From NCBI GenBank assembly GCA_902795985.1, contig CADBNG010000149.1, forward strand, positions 1-8,112: a DNA stretch of 8,112 bases, read 5' to 3'. Numbering within the stretch: position 1 is the first letter of the stretch; each line of letters begins with the position of its first letter. The DNA is from an uncultured Lachnospiraceae bacterium (GTDB lineage: Bacteria; Bacillota_A; Clostridia; Lachnospirales; Lachnospiraceae). A program made the translations under genes and the position numbers. This document shows positions 1 to 6,088 of this stretch, piece after piece. The notes beneath the pieces were generated by a model that ran no database searches, was not told the DNA's origin, and was given only the letters and a program-made list of their open reading frames with translations.

Positions 1-555
1 GAAGGCCTGACGGCGGCCTGCACGATCCAGACCCGTTTCTTCGACGTAAACAATCCCGGCAAATCCTATTACGACGCAGTCTACTGGGCTGTGAAAAAGG
101 GTATTACCAAATGCTCCGTCCAGTTCCGGCCGGAAGACGGCGTGACCCGGGGCGAATTTGTCGCCTTCCTGTACCGCCTCGCCGGAAATCCTTCCGTATC
201 AAAAATCACGACGAAATTCCATGATGTTGATGCCGAAACCAAGTTCTGTTCGGAAATCACCTGGGCGGTGAATAAGGGCATCATCAAAGGCTTCTCGGAC
301 GGAAACTTCCGCCCGAAAGAAGGCCTGACCCGTGAGCAGGCAGCGATGATGATCTGGCGTTATGCCGGCAAGCCGAAAGTAACGGCGGCGGCCAGTCCGT
401 TCTCGGATATGAAGGTTTCAAAAACGGACGCCTACAGCGCTGCGGTCTGGGGAAACAAAAACGGGATCATCCAGGGCTCCGGCGGAAAGTTCATGCCGAA
501 GAAAGCCTGTACCCGCGCCAACGTGGTGACTTTCCTTTACCGCTACGCAAATTAA
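1..555 (+). CDS. SLH-domain surface protein, C-terminal part (5' end outside window)
   Basis: The reading frame is open from base 1 and ends at TAA 553-555, giving the last 184 residues of a longer protein. It holds three S-layer homology repeats at about fragment residues 14-66, 73-125 and 131-184. Each starts with an F-x-D-V/M segment, continues through a Y/W-A-V-x-K/N-G-I-I/T turn and an F-x-P-x-x-x-x-T-R motif, and ends in an F/M-x-Y/W-R-Y/L-A helix. Tandem SLH triplets bind pyruvylated secondary cell-wall polymer and anchor exported proteins to Gram-positive envelopes. The third repeat ends right at the stop, so this is a C-terminal anchor. The function of the missing N-terminal part cannot be read. 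Four cysteines in an extracytoplasmic segment are somewhat unusual. A terminator follows 24 bp after the stop, so the gene is separate from the redox cluster downstream. Confidence 0.93.
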   Translation, partial: EGLTAACTIQTRFFDVNNPGKSYYDAVYWAVKKGITKCSVQFRPEDGVTRGEFVAFLYRLAGNPSVSKITTKFHDVDAETKFCSEITWAVNKGIIKGFSDGNFRPKEGLTREQAAMMIWRYAGKPKVTAAASPFSDMKVSKTDAYSAAVWGNKNGIIQGSGGKFMPKKACTRANVVTFLYRYAN

Positions 556-578
556 TACAATCGGAGCAAGGACGTTCA

Positions 579-607
579 GGGGACGGGTTTTTGACCGGTC
601 CCCTTTT
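579..607 (+). terminator. Rho-independent terminator of the SLH gene
   Basis: GGGGAC (579-584) pairs with GTCCCC (598-603). After one G-G mismatch, GGT pairs with ACC inside, leaving a 5-nt loop. TTTT follows at 604-607. It lies 24 bp after the stop codon of the SLH protein. Confidence 0.85.
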
Positions 608-628
608 CAATTCCGGAAACCGGTTCCT

Positions 629-669
629 TAGAAGAATAAACTCTGACGCGTAACGGTAGAAGAATAAAC
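629..669. repeat. 13-bp direct repeat upstream of the ncRNA promoter
   Basis: TAGAAGAATAAAC occurs identically at 629-641 and 657-669, 28 bp apart start to start. The copies sit just upstream of the -35 box at 682, centred about 55 and 83 bp before the predicted transcription start. That is a normal position for activator or repressor sites. The role is inferred from position only. Confidence 0.6.
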
Positions 670-681
670 GCTAAAACACAA

Positions 682-711
682 TTGACTTGCACACAATAAA
701 AAACGTATAAT
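682..711 (+). promoter_or_regulatory. Sigma-70/SigA-type promoter of the putative ncRNA
   Basis: A TTGACT -35 box (682-687) and a perfect TATAAT -10 box (706-711) are separated by 18 bp. Predicted transcription start is near 718. It is the strongest consensus promoter in the region before the redox operon, yet no protein gene with a ribosome binding site follows before a terminator at 890-922. It therefore appears to drive a short RNA. Confidence 0.75.
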
Positions 712-717
712 CGTATT

Positions 718-922
718 GAATTCATTTCCGATCGGCGGCTCTCTGCCGCCGATACAGAAGGCTTTCTGCAGCAGAATTCCGAAAACACTTCTTTGGCCTT
801 TCAGGGAGAAGGCGTCTGGTATATAAAGCGGCCGAAAACGCAGGAGACCCGGCACGCGCGGCATCCGATGGATCTCCGTACATTAACTGCGGCATGAGGA
901 AGGGGTCTCATGCCGTGTTTTT
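718..922 (+). ncRNA. Putative structured small RNA of about 205 nt, family not recognised
   Basis: The segment is bounded by a consensus promoter (start near 718) and an intrinsic terminator ending near 922, and holds no credible coding frame. It folds locally. A perfect 9-bp hairpin pairs ATCGGCGGC (731-739) with GCCGCCGAT (745-753) over a 5-nt loop. CAGAA (755-759) can pair with TTCTG (764-768). GCCTTT (796-801) can pair with GAAGGC at 808-813. GGAGA (843-847) can pair with TCTCC (873-877). GAAGGC is also present at 757-762, so GCCTTT has two mutually exclusive partners, as in a switching RNA. I see no 6S, SRP, tmRNA or RNase P hallmarks and no riboswitch core I know. It could be a trans-acting small RNA, or a leader terminated ahead of the operon at 1139. 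The bounds are well supported; the function is unknown. Confidence 0.55.
890..922 (+). terminator. Intrinsic terminator ending the putative ncRNA
   Basis: CGGCATGAG (890-898) and CTCATGCCG (907-915) form a perfect 9-bp stem with an 8-nt loop, followed by TG and TTTTT (918-922). No protein gene ends just before it. It therefore terminates the transcript from the 682-711 promoter, either fully or as a leader attenuator for the ene-reductase operon. Confidence 0.85.
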
Positions 923-942
923 ATGACCGGCGGTTTTATCCG

Positions 943-988
943 GAAAACAGAAAAAGGACCCGGGGGATTCTAAAAAGGTTCTGTTTTC
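943..988. repeat. Inverted repeat between the ncRNA and the operon promoter
   Basis: GAAAACAG (943-950) is exactly complementary to CTGTTTTC (981-988). Between the arms a weaker stem can form (956-961 with 965-970, with one mismatch and one wobble), and AAAAAGG occurs twice (951-957, 972-978). No T-run follows on the plus strand, so it does not look like a terminator. It may be a protein-binding site upstream of the 1024-1032 promoter or a chance repeat. Confidence 0.35.
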
Positions 989-1023
989 ATAAATAATAAG
1001 TCACTGTACCGTTTTTCCAAATC

Positions 1024-1032
1024 TGTTATAAT
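1024..1032 (+). promoter_or_regulatory. Extended -10 promoter of the ene-reductase operon
   Basis: TGTTATAAT fits the extended -10 pattern TGnTATAAT, with the hexamer at 1027-1032. Transcription would start near 1039 and leave a 5' leader of about 100 nt. The -35 region around 1003-1010 matches the consensus poorly. Promoters of this kind often rely on the extended -10 or on an activator, which would suit a substrate-induced catabolic operon. Confidence 0.6.
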
Positions 1033-1066
1033 AAAAACAGAATACCATGATTAATGGATATGTTTA

Positions 1067-1094
1067 GTCAGAATATACAGTATTGGTGTCTGAC
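1067..1094 (+). promoter_or_regulatory. Dyad in the leader of the ene-reductase operon
   Basis: GTCAG (1067-1071) pairs with CTGAC (1090-1094). Directly inside, AATA (1072-1075) pairs with TATT (1081-1084), with a 5-nt bulge at 1085-1089. It lies about 30 bp after the predicted start and about 45 bp before the start codon. It could be an operator or an RNA hairpin in the leader. Confidence 0.4.
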
Positions 1095-1138
1095 ATTTCG
1101 GAACCGGCAACTCAGTTTTCATACAGGAGATCTTTACA

Positions 1139-3169
1139 ATGAATCCGAAATACAATGCCTTATTTCAGCCGATTAAAATCGGCAATGTCGTTTTAAAGAA
1201 CCGTGTGATCCTCTGCGCCATGGGCGGAACATCGCCTTTTGACCCCGAAAGCGGCGGCTTTGCCAAGGGAATCGGGGATTATTACCGGGAAAGGGCAAAA
1301 GGGGGCGTGTCGCTGATTATTCCGGGCTGTACCCTGATCCGGGAAGGAAAACACTTTATTTATGAAAAGGAGGAAGAGTTCCTCGGTCCGTTAAAGGAAG
1401 TGGTCGACGACCTGCACTCGTACGGAACAAAATTCTTCCTTCAGATCGGTGCCGGCTTCGGCCGCGTCGAGTTCTATTCGCTGAACACGGAAGATGAAGA
1501 GCTGCGGAACACCCTGATCGTTGCGCCGTCCGACGGCCTGCCGAATGTATGGGATCCTCAGATCAAACACCGCGGTCTTTCGAAAGAAGAGATCAAAGAG
1601 ATCGTGGAAGCCTTCGGTAAAACGGCGGTTCTCTGCAAAAAAGCCGGTGTGGACGGGATCGAGATCCATGCCGTCCATGAAGGATATCTTCTGGACCAGT
1701 TCGCCATTTCCAATACCAATTCCCGTACCGATGAATACGGCGGTTCCCTCGAGAACAGGCTGCGTTTTGCCTGCGAGATCATTAAGGAGATCCACAGGGC
1801 GGCAGGGGACGATTACCCCGTGTCGGTCCGCTACAGCGTGGCCAGCAAAATGCGCGGCTTTAATGCCGGCGCGCTTCCGGCAGAGAATTATGAAGAATTC
1901 GGCCGGACCCTGGAAGAGAGTCCGAGAGCGGCACAGATCCTTGAAGAGGCGGGAGCCGACATGCTGAACGCGGACAACGGTTCCTATGATTCCTGGTGGT
2001 GGGCGCATCCGCCGGTCTATATGCCGCTTCACTGCAATTATCCGGAAGTCAGCTATCTTAAGAATTTCGTGTCCATCCCCGTGTTCTGCGCGGGACGGAT
2101 GGAAGATCCGCTCTTTGCGGCAGAAGCCGTGAAAAACGGATCCATTGACGGTATCGGCGTCGCCCGGCAGTTCCTGGCGGATCCCTACTGGCTCAAAAAA
2201 GTCGAGGAAGACCGGCTTTCGGAGATCCGTCCGTGCATTGCCTGCCATAACGGATGCTTCCCCGTCGGGCCTATCCCGCCGAACGACGGCAGGGATTTCA
2301 TCATGGGCCACTGCGCGCTGCGGCCGACGACGATGGCGGAAGAAAAATGGAAGCTGATCCCTTCGGAAACGCCGAAAAAGGTGGCTGTCGTCGGGGGCGG
2401 CATCGCCGGAATGGAAGCGGCGAGGCTTCTGACAAAGCGCGGCCATACCGTTACCCTGTTCGAAAAAACAGGGGAACTCGGCGGCGTGTTTATCGCCGCG
2501 GCATCTCCGTCCTTTAAGGAAAAAGACCGCATGCTGATCGAATGGTATATTCATCAGCTGGAGCTTCTGGACGTGGAAGTCCGTCTCAACTGCGAGGCAA
2601 AGGCAGAGGATCTTGCCGGTTACGATGAAGTGATCGTTGCCACCGGTTCCACGCCGAGACAGCTTAAGATCGAAGGAATCGACGCTCCCGGCGTCATTCA
2701 GGCGATCGATTATCTCCGGAAAAGACAGACCGTCGGCGATAAAGTCGTGATCATCGGAGGCGGCCTGACAGGTGTTGAAATCGCCTATCAGCTGATACTG
2801 CAGGGAAAAACTCCGGTCATTGTGGAAATGCTTCCGGATATCCTGCAGGTTCCGGGCCTGTGCGCCGCGAATTCCAACATGCTTCGTGAGATCATCCGGT
2901 ATTACAATATCGAGGTCCATACGAATGCGGCCCTGGCTTCCATTTCGGAGAACAACGGCCTGGATGTGCTGGTAAACACGCCGGACGGAAAGAAAACAAT
3001 CTCAGCAGACTCGGTGATCCTTTCCGTCGGCTATCTCCCGGAATCGGGTCTCGCGGACCGGCTGAAAGAGCAGGGCGTTCAGAACGTTTCCGTCATCGGC
3101 GACGCAAGAAAAGTGGGAAATCTTATGAGCGCTGTTTACAACGCTTATGAGGCGGCCTATAAGATCTGA
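1139..3169 (+). CDS. NADH:flavin oxidoreductase, 2,4-dienoyl-CoA reductase/BaiCD-BaiH-type ene-reductase (FMN, [4Fe-4S], FAD)
   Basis: This 676-aa protein has the full three-part plan of the family. Residues 1 to ~360 form an Old Yellow Enzyme TIM barrel for FMN and substrate. The active-site segment at 175-187 carries H177, H180 and Y183; the Tyr sits where E. coli 2,4-dienoyl-CoA reductase has its catalytic Tyr. A DEYGGSLENR signature follows at 198-207. Cysteines 366, 369, 373 and 392 should hold a [4Fe-4S] cluster. An FAD-type Rossmann motif (GGGIAG, 419-424) and an NAD(P)-binding motif (GGGLTG, 540-545) follow. Such enzymes pass hydride from NAD(P)H through FAD, Fe-S and FMN to an activated C=C bond; relatives act on enoates, dienoyl-CoAs, flavones and 3-oxo-steroid intermediates. 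AGGAG (1125-1129) lies 9 nt before ATG. It is the first gene of the unit with the ferredoxin-like gene (63-bp gap) and the flavoprotein fusion. The class is secure and the substrate unknown. Confidence 0.92.
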   Translation: MNPKYNALFQPIKIGNVVLKNRVILCAMGGTSPFDPESGGFAKGIGDYYRERAKGGVSLIIPGCTLIREGKHFIYEKEEEFLGPLKEVVDDLHSYGTKFFLQIGAGFGRVEFYSLNTEDEELRNTLIVAPSDGLPNVWDPQIKHRGLSKEEIKEIVEAFGKTAVLCKKAGVDGIEIHAVHEGYLLDQFAISNTNSRTDEYGGSLENRLRFACEIIKEIHRAAGDDYPVSVRYSVASKMRGFNAGALPAENYEEFGRTLEESPRAAQILEEAGADMLNADNGSYDSWWWAHPPVYMPLHCNYPEVSYLKNFVSIPVFCAGRMEDPLFAAEAVKNGSIDGIGVARQFLADPYWLKKVEEDRLSEIRPCIACHNGCFPVGPIPPNDGRDFIMGHCALRPTTMAEEKWKLIPSETPKKVAVVGGGIAGMEAARLLTKRGHTVTLFEKTGELGGVFIAAASPSFKEKDRMLIEWYIHQLELLDVEVRLNCEAKAEDLAGYDEVIVATGSTPRQLKIEGIDAPGVIQAIDYLRKRQTVGDKVVIIGGGLTGVEIAYQLILQGKTPVIVEMLPDILQVPGLCAANSNMLREIIRYYNIEVHTNAALASISENNGLDVLVNTPDGKKTISADSVILSVGYLPESGLADRLKEQGVQNVSVIGDARKVGNLMSAVYNAYEAAYKI

Positions 3170-3187
3170 ACAGATATAACAAATCGG

Positions 3188-3212
3188 TTTTAATATGCGC
3201 AGAGCATTAAAA
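3188..3212 (+). repeat. Imperfect intercistronic hairpin
   Basis: In the 63-bp gap after the ene-reductase gene, ATGC (3195-3198) pairs with GCAT (3204-3207). TTTTA (3188-3192) pairs with TAAAA (3208-3212) across a 2-nt bulge. It ends 4 nt before the AAGGAGG of the next gene. It is too A/T-rich and lacks a following T-run, so it is not a terminator; an mRNA processing or translation-tuning role is possible. Confidence 0.3.
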
Positions 3213-3232
3213 GAATAAGGAGGTATTGAGAA

Positions 3233-3478
3233 TTGATCAACACAAACCATCGAATCGAATTTGATCCGGATAAGTGTGTCGGATGCCAGATCTGTTACAA
3301 GTCCTGTTTCGTGGACGTGATCCGCTGGGATCCGGAAGCAAAAAAACCGGTATTCAAGTACGTGGAAGACTGTGAGCACTGCTTCCTGTGCATGGCGTTA
3401 TGCAAAAAGGAAGCGATCACGGTGATACCGGATTTCGCGAGCGAACATATGCACCAGCACTTTGAGGCATACAGATAA
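3233..3478 (+). CDS. Small 2[4Fe-4S] ferredoxin-like protein
   Basis: This 81-aa protein has two complete cysteine sets: C15, C18, C21, C25 and C47, C50, C53, C57. Both follow the C-x2-C-x2-C-x3-C spacing of bacterial 2[4Fe-4S] ferredoxins. The proline usual after the fourth cysteine is replaced by F26 and K58. It should carry electrons in the cytoplasm. The gene ends 17 bp before the flavoprotein fusion, an order resembling the pairing of an Fe-S beta subunit with a flavin alpha subunit (as in adenylylsulfate reductase or fumarate reductase). It may therefore be a dedicated partner rather than a general ferredoxin. The start is TTG at 3233; AAGGAGG at 3217-3223 sits 9 nt upstream, and no ATG lies between that site and the first cysteine. 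Confidence 0.9.
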   Translation: MINTNHRIEFDPDKCVGCQICYKSCFVDVIRWDPEAKKPVFKYVEDCEHCFLCMALCKKEAITVIPDFASEHMHQHFEAYR

Positions 3479-3495
3479 AGAGAGGGAGGACAGAT

Positions 3496-5940
3496 ATGAA
3501 TAAAGATTTCTGCGATGTTCTGATATTGGGCGGCGGTATTGGCGGCCTTTCCTGCGCGGTATCCGTAAAGGAGCACAATCCCGATGCCGATGTGCTGGTT
3601 ATTGAAAAGAATTTTGCCGGATATGCCGGCAAGGCGAACCGCGGCGGCGGTGTCCTGCAGTATTTCCCGGACCGTGTGGATCCCTGGGGATTCGCGGTGT
3701 TCCATACAAAGAATATCGGGGATGATTTCACCAATCAGCCGCTGATGGCGCGTTATGTTGAGCAAAACAGCGCAATGCTGGAGAAGCTGGATTCCTGGGG
3801 CGTGAATATTCCCCGCAATGAGGACGGATCCCTGAACATCTGGCCCACCGGCCCCATGACCGCGATGATCTGCGTTGACCTCGATATTACCGTCAAGGTC
3901 CGCCGTACGGCAGAGAAAAAAGGCGTACGGTTCATGGATAAAACGGTTATGGCGGACCTCCTTGGAGATGAGAACGGTGTAAAGGGCGCCGTCGTATTCT
4001 CCGTGCTGGATGGTACCATGACAGCCATCGGGGCCAAAAAAGTGGTTCTTGCGACCGGAAGCCAGGATTACCGGCTCGCGTCCATGTGGGGCTCCGCAAG
4101 AGGCGACGGCATTGCGGCCGCTTACCGGATCGGCGCGGAACTGCGCAACACGGAATTCGGCAATTTCGCCCAGCTGATGCAGGTGCGCAGCCATAACGAG
4201 GTCGTCTTTGGCGAAAACTATATGTACAACGCCAAGGGAGAACATATCACGAAAAACTTCATGGAGCACCGGGAGACGGATATCTCCAGCAAGGCCATCC
4301 GTGAATGGTATACGCAGATGATCAACGGAAACGGCCCGGTCCATCTGGATTTCGGCGGCGAAGAGGCCGGTGAAGACGCCATGGACCGTCAGTGGTTCCG
4401 TCCCTACGGCAAAAAGTTCCGTGATCTGAATACGGCGGCGGGCAAAACCGTCGACAAGGATCTGGAAGTCGCTCCGCTCTTCATCGGAGAACAGAGCCCG
4501 GTCAAAGTCGATAATCACATGAAGACCACAGTCGAAGGCCTTTACGCGATCGGCGACACCAGCTACTGCGGATCCGGCATTGCCGGTGCCGTGCCGGCGC
4601 CTCCCGGACGCAACCGCGGATCCGGCATCCTGTTCGCGGTTTTCTCCGCTCTGGAGTGCGCGGAAGAGATCGGAACGGCCGATCTTTCCGGAGAGCAGCC
4701 GGAGCTTTGCGAGAAGCAGATCCAGGCGGCAGCGGAACGCATCACCGGGCCGCTGGAAAGAAAAGACGGAATCCGTCCCGAAGCCGTTATTGAACTGGTG
4801 CAGGAGGCCATGGGCCCGTCCGAATATTCGGTCTACATGAAGGAAGACCGGATGGCCGAGGCGATGGAATACGTCAAAAAGGCAAAAGAGCTTCTTCCGA
4901 AGATGTGCGCGCGCGACCTGCATGAAACCATGAAATGCATTGAAGCCGAGGCGATCGTCTTATCGGCCGAAATGCATTACCGCGCCAGTTCCATGAGAAA
5001 AGAGTCCCGCGGCTGGTTCTTAAGAGAGGATTATCCGGAAATGGATAATGCGAACTGGCACAAATACATCGTCGTGAAGAAAGTGAACGGCGAGATGACT
5101 CTTACCACCGAGCCGATCGATATGACAGGCTGGATCTATACGCCGGAACATCTGGTAGCCGTCAGCGACGAAGTGAAGAACGGACCGCTCTACAAGTATT
5201 ATCAGATGGAAATGAAGGCACCGGATCCTTCACGCTTCGCGGTCCTGGCAGCGCCGGCCGACCCGGCAAAGGCACAGACGCCGTTTGAACTGAACAAGCT
5301 GTTCGATCCCGGATATATGGATATGGAATGCGGATTCTGTCAGCTTCCGGACGGCGGCGCGATGCTTGCCAACATCACCGATATGCCGAATGTCACGCCG
5401 GAAATGTTCGACTTCTGGTTCGCGTGGCACGGTCTTGCGGACGGGCGTTATACGATCTGGGACAGAGAGGACCACTATCACGCGATCAGCCGTGAGCCGG
5501 AAAAAGGAAACGACCGTTCCCTCAGTATGAAAGAACGGTACTGGGATACCACGCACGACGTCTTCGAAGACTGCGGCCTCGGACCGGAAAGAATCATCAT
5601 CAACTTCCGCAATCCGGCGGATATCGGTTTTGATCCGGAAAAGCTGAAGGATTTCAAGGGAACGATCGTCTGCGCCGGAAATGAGGAATCTCCCTGCATC
5701 ATGTGTCACTTCCTGCGTCCCAAAGAGGACGGGAACGGATATGAGCTCCGCAGCCGTTTCTGGTTCGGCTATCATATCGTGAACGGGAAGGTGGAGCTCC
5801 ATCCGATGCTGCATGCCGTGGGCCAGTTCCCGATCATCCCGGTCATGCTCCTTCTTGCTCATAACATCAAGGAATTCACCAATCTGGCGGACAAACTGCC
5901 CATGATTTATGAAGAATTCCATGAGGAATTTGAGAACTGA
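3496..5940 (+). CDS. Fusion protein: FAD-dependent fumarate-reductase/AprA-like oxidoreductase plus DAPG hydrolase (PhlG/phloretin hydrolase-like) domain
   Basis: This 814-aa chain has two parts. Residues 1 to ~540 are a fumarate-reductase/AprA-class flavoprotein. It has a GGGIGG dinucleotide motif (12-17) with a following acidic strand end (E37), a second FAD segment (GLYAIGD, 348-354), an NRGSG stretch (373-377) and the family's C-terminal ESRG...REDYPEMDNANW region (503-521). The His-x-Met-Gly-Gly motif used by fumarate reductases before GLYA is absent, so fumarate is unlikely as substrate. Residues ~546-814 resemble DAPG hydrolases: a DPGYMDME segment (604-611), the LPDGGAM strand (617-623) and an FWFAWHG motif (640-646). 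H645, H789 and E793 (the last two in an H-x3-E) match the spacing of zinc ligands in PhlG; E680 is a candidate fourth. PhlG and phloretin hydrolase cut an acyl-aryl C-C bond. GGGAGGA lies at 3484-3490, 5 nt before ATG. No stop or frameshift lies at the junction. Confidence 0.87.
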   Translation: MNKDFCDVLILGGGIGGLSCAVSVKEHNPDADVLVIEKNFAGYAGKANRGGGVLQYFPDRVDPWGFAVFHTKNIGDDFTNQPLMARYVEQNSAMLEKLDSWGVNIPRNEDGSLNIWPTGPMTAMICVDLDITVKVRRTAEKKGVRFMDKTVMADLLGDENGVKGAVVFSVLDGTMTAIGAKKVVLATGSQDYRLASMWGSARGDGIAAAYRIGAELRNTEFGNFAQLMQVRSHNEVVFGENYMYNAKGEHITKNFMEHRETDISSKAIREWYTQMINGNGPVHLDFGGEEAGEDAMDRQWFRPYGKKFRDLNTAAGKTVDKDLEVAPLFIGEQSPVKVDNHMKTTVEGLYAIGDTSYCGSGIAGAVPAPPGRNRGSGILFAVFSALECAEEIGTADLSGEQPELCEKQIQAAAERITGPLERKDGIRPEAVIELVQEAMGPSEYSVYMKEDRMAEAMEYVKKAKELLPKMCARDLHETMKCIEAEAIVLSAEMHYRASSMRKESRGWFLREDYPEMDNANWHKYIVVKKVNGEMTLTTEPIDMTGWIYTPEHLVAVSDEVKNGPLYKYYQMEMKAPDPSRFAVLAAPADPAKAQTPFELNKLFDPGYMDMECGFCQLPDGGAMLANITDMPNVTPEMFDFWFAWHGLADGRYTIWDREDHYHAISREPEKGNDRSLSMKERYWDTTHDVFEDCGLGPERIIINFRNPADIGFDPEKLKDFKGTIVCAGNEESPCIMCHFLRPKEDGNGYELRSRFWFGYHIVNGKVELHPMLHAVGQFPIIPVMLLLAHNIKEFTNLADKLPMIYEEFHEEFEN

Positions 5941-5980
5941 ACGGGACCGCGGGAAGGGGTCAGGAACGGTATACTGTAAC

Positions 5981-6009
5981 TTGACGGACTAAAAGCAAAA
6001 GGTTATAAT
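5981..6009 (+). promoter_or_regulatory. SigA-type promoter of the MFS transporter gene
   Basis: TTGACG (5981-5986) and TATAAT (6004-6009) are 17 bp apart, an ideal spacing. Transcription would start near 6016-6017, giving a leader of about 72 nt. I find no terminator between the fusion gene stop (5940) and this promoter, so the transporter may be transcribed both alone and by read-through. Confidence 0.78.
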
Positions 6010-6016
6010 AAAAATG

Positions 6017-6034
6017 TTATCAGACAACTGATAA
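6017..6034. promoter_or_regulatory. Inverted repeat at the predicted start of MFS transcription (candidate operator)
   Basis: TTATCAG (6017-6023) and CTGATAA (6028-6034) form a perfect 7-bp dyad around ACAA. It begins at the predicted +1, where a bound TetR-, GntR- or MarR-type repressor would block transcription. No regulator gene lies in the window. The operator role is inferred from position and symmetry. Confidence 0.55.
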
Positions 6035-6088
6035 TACATATTAAATTATTTACCAGGCAGTTCATTACATTGAGAGGAGGGATCTGTT

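Noticed and set aside
576..864. Short minus-strand frames in the gap after the SLH gene
   Set aside because: They overlap the terminator, promoter and hairpins read on the plus strand and have no recognisable protein features.
868..897. A 9-codon frame that could be a leader peptide before the terminator
   Set aside because: No ribosome binding site at usable distance, and no run of one amino acid as in classical attenuator peptides.
910..996. A 28-codon frame starting at ATG 910, with AGGAAGGGG a few bases upstream
   Set aside because: The start codon and ribosome site lie inside the perfect terminator hairpin (890-922). The product is a highly basic short peptide with no recognisable pattern, and the G-rich stretch is explained as the terminator loop.
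1391..2920. A 509-codon open frame on the minus strand opposite the ene-reductase
   Set aside because: It is an antisense shadow of a gene with unmistakable motifs. Its translation is rich in Arg, His and Asp with no domain pattern.
3295..4923. A 542-codon open frame on the minus strand opposite the ferredoxin-like and fusion genes
   Set aside because: It runs across the boundary of two well-supported genes and their ribosome binding sites, and its translation shows no family features.
5941..5965. A GGGACCGCGGG stretch resembling part of a T-box antiterminator
   Set aside because: Only a fragment of the T-box consensus is present. It lies directly after a stop codon and upstream of the MFS promoter, with no specifier stem or terminator alternative.
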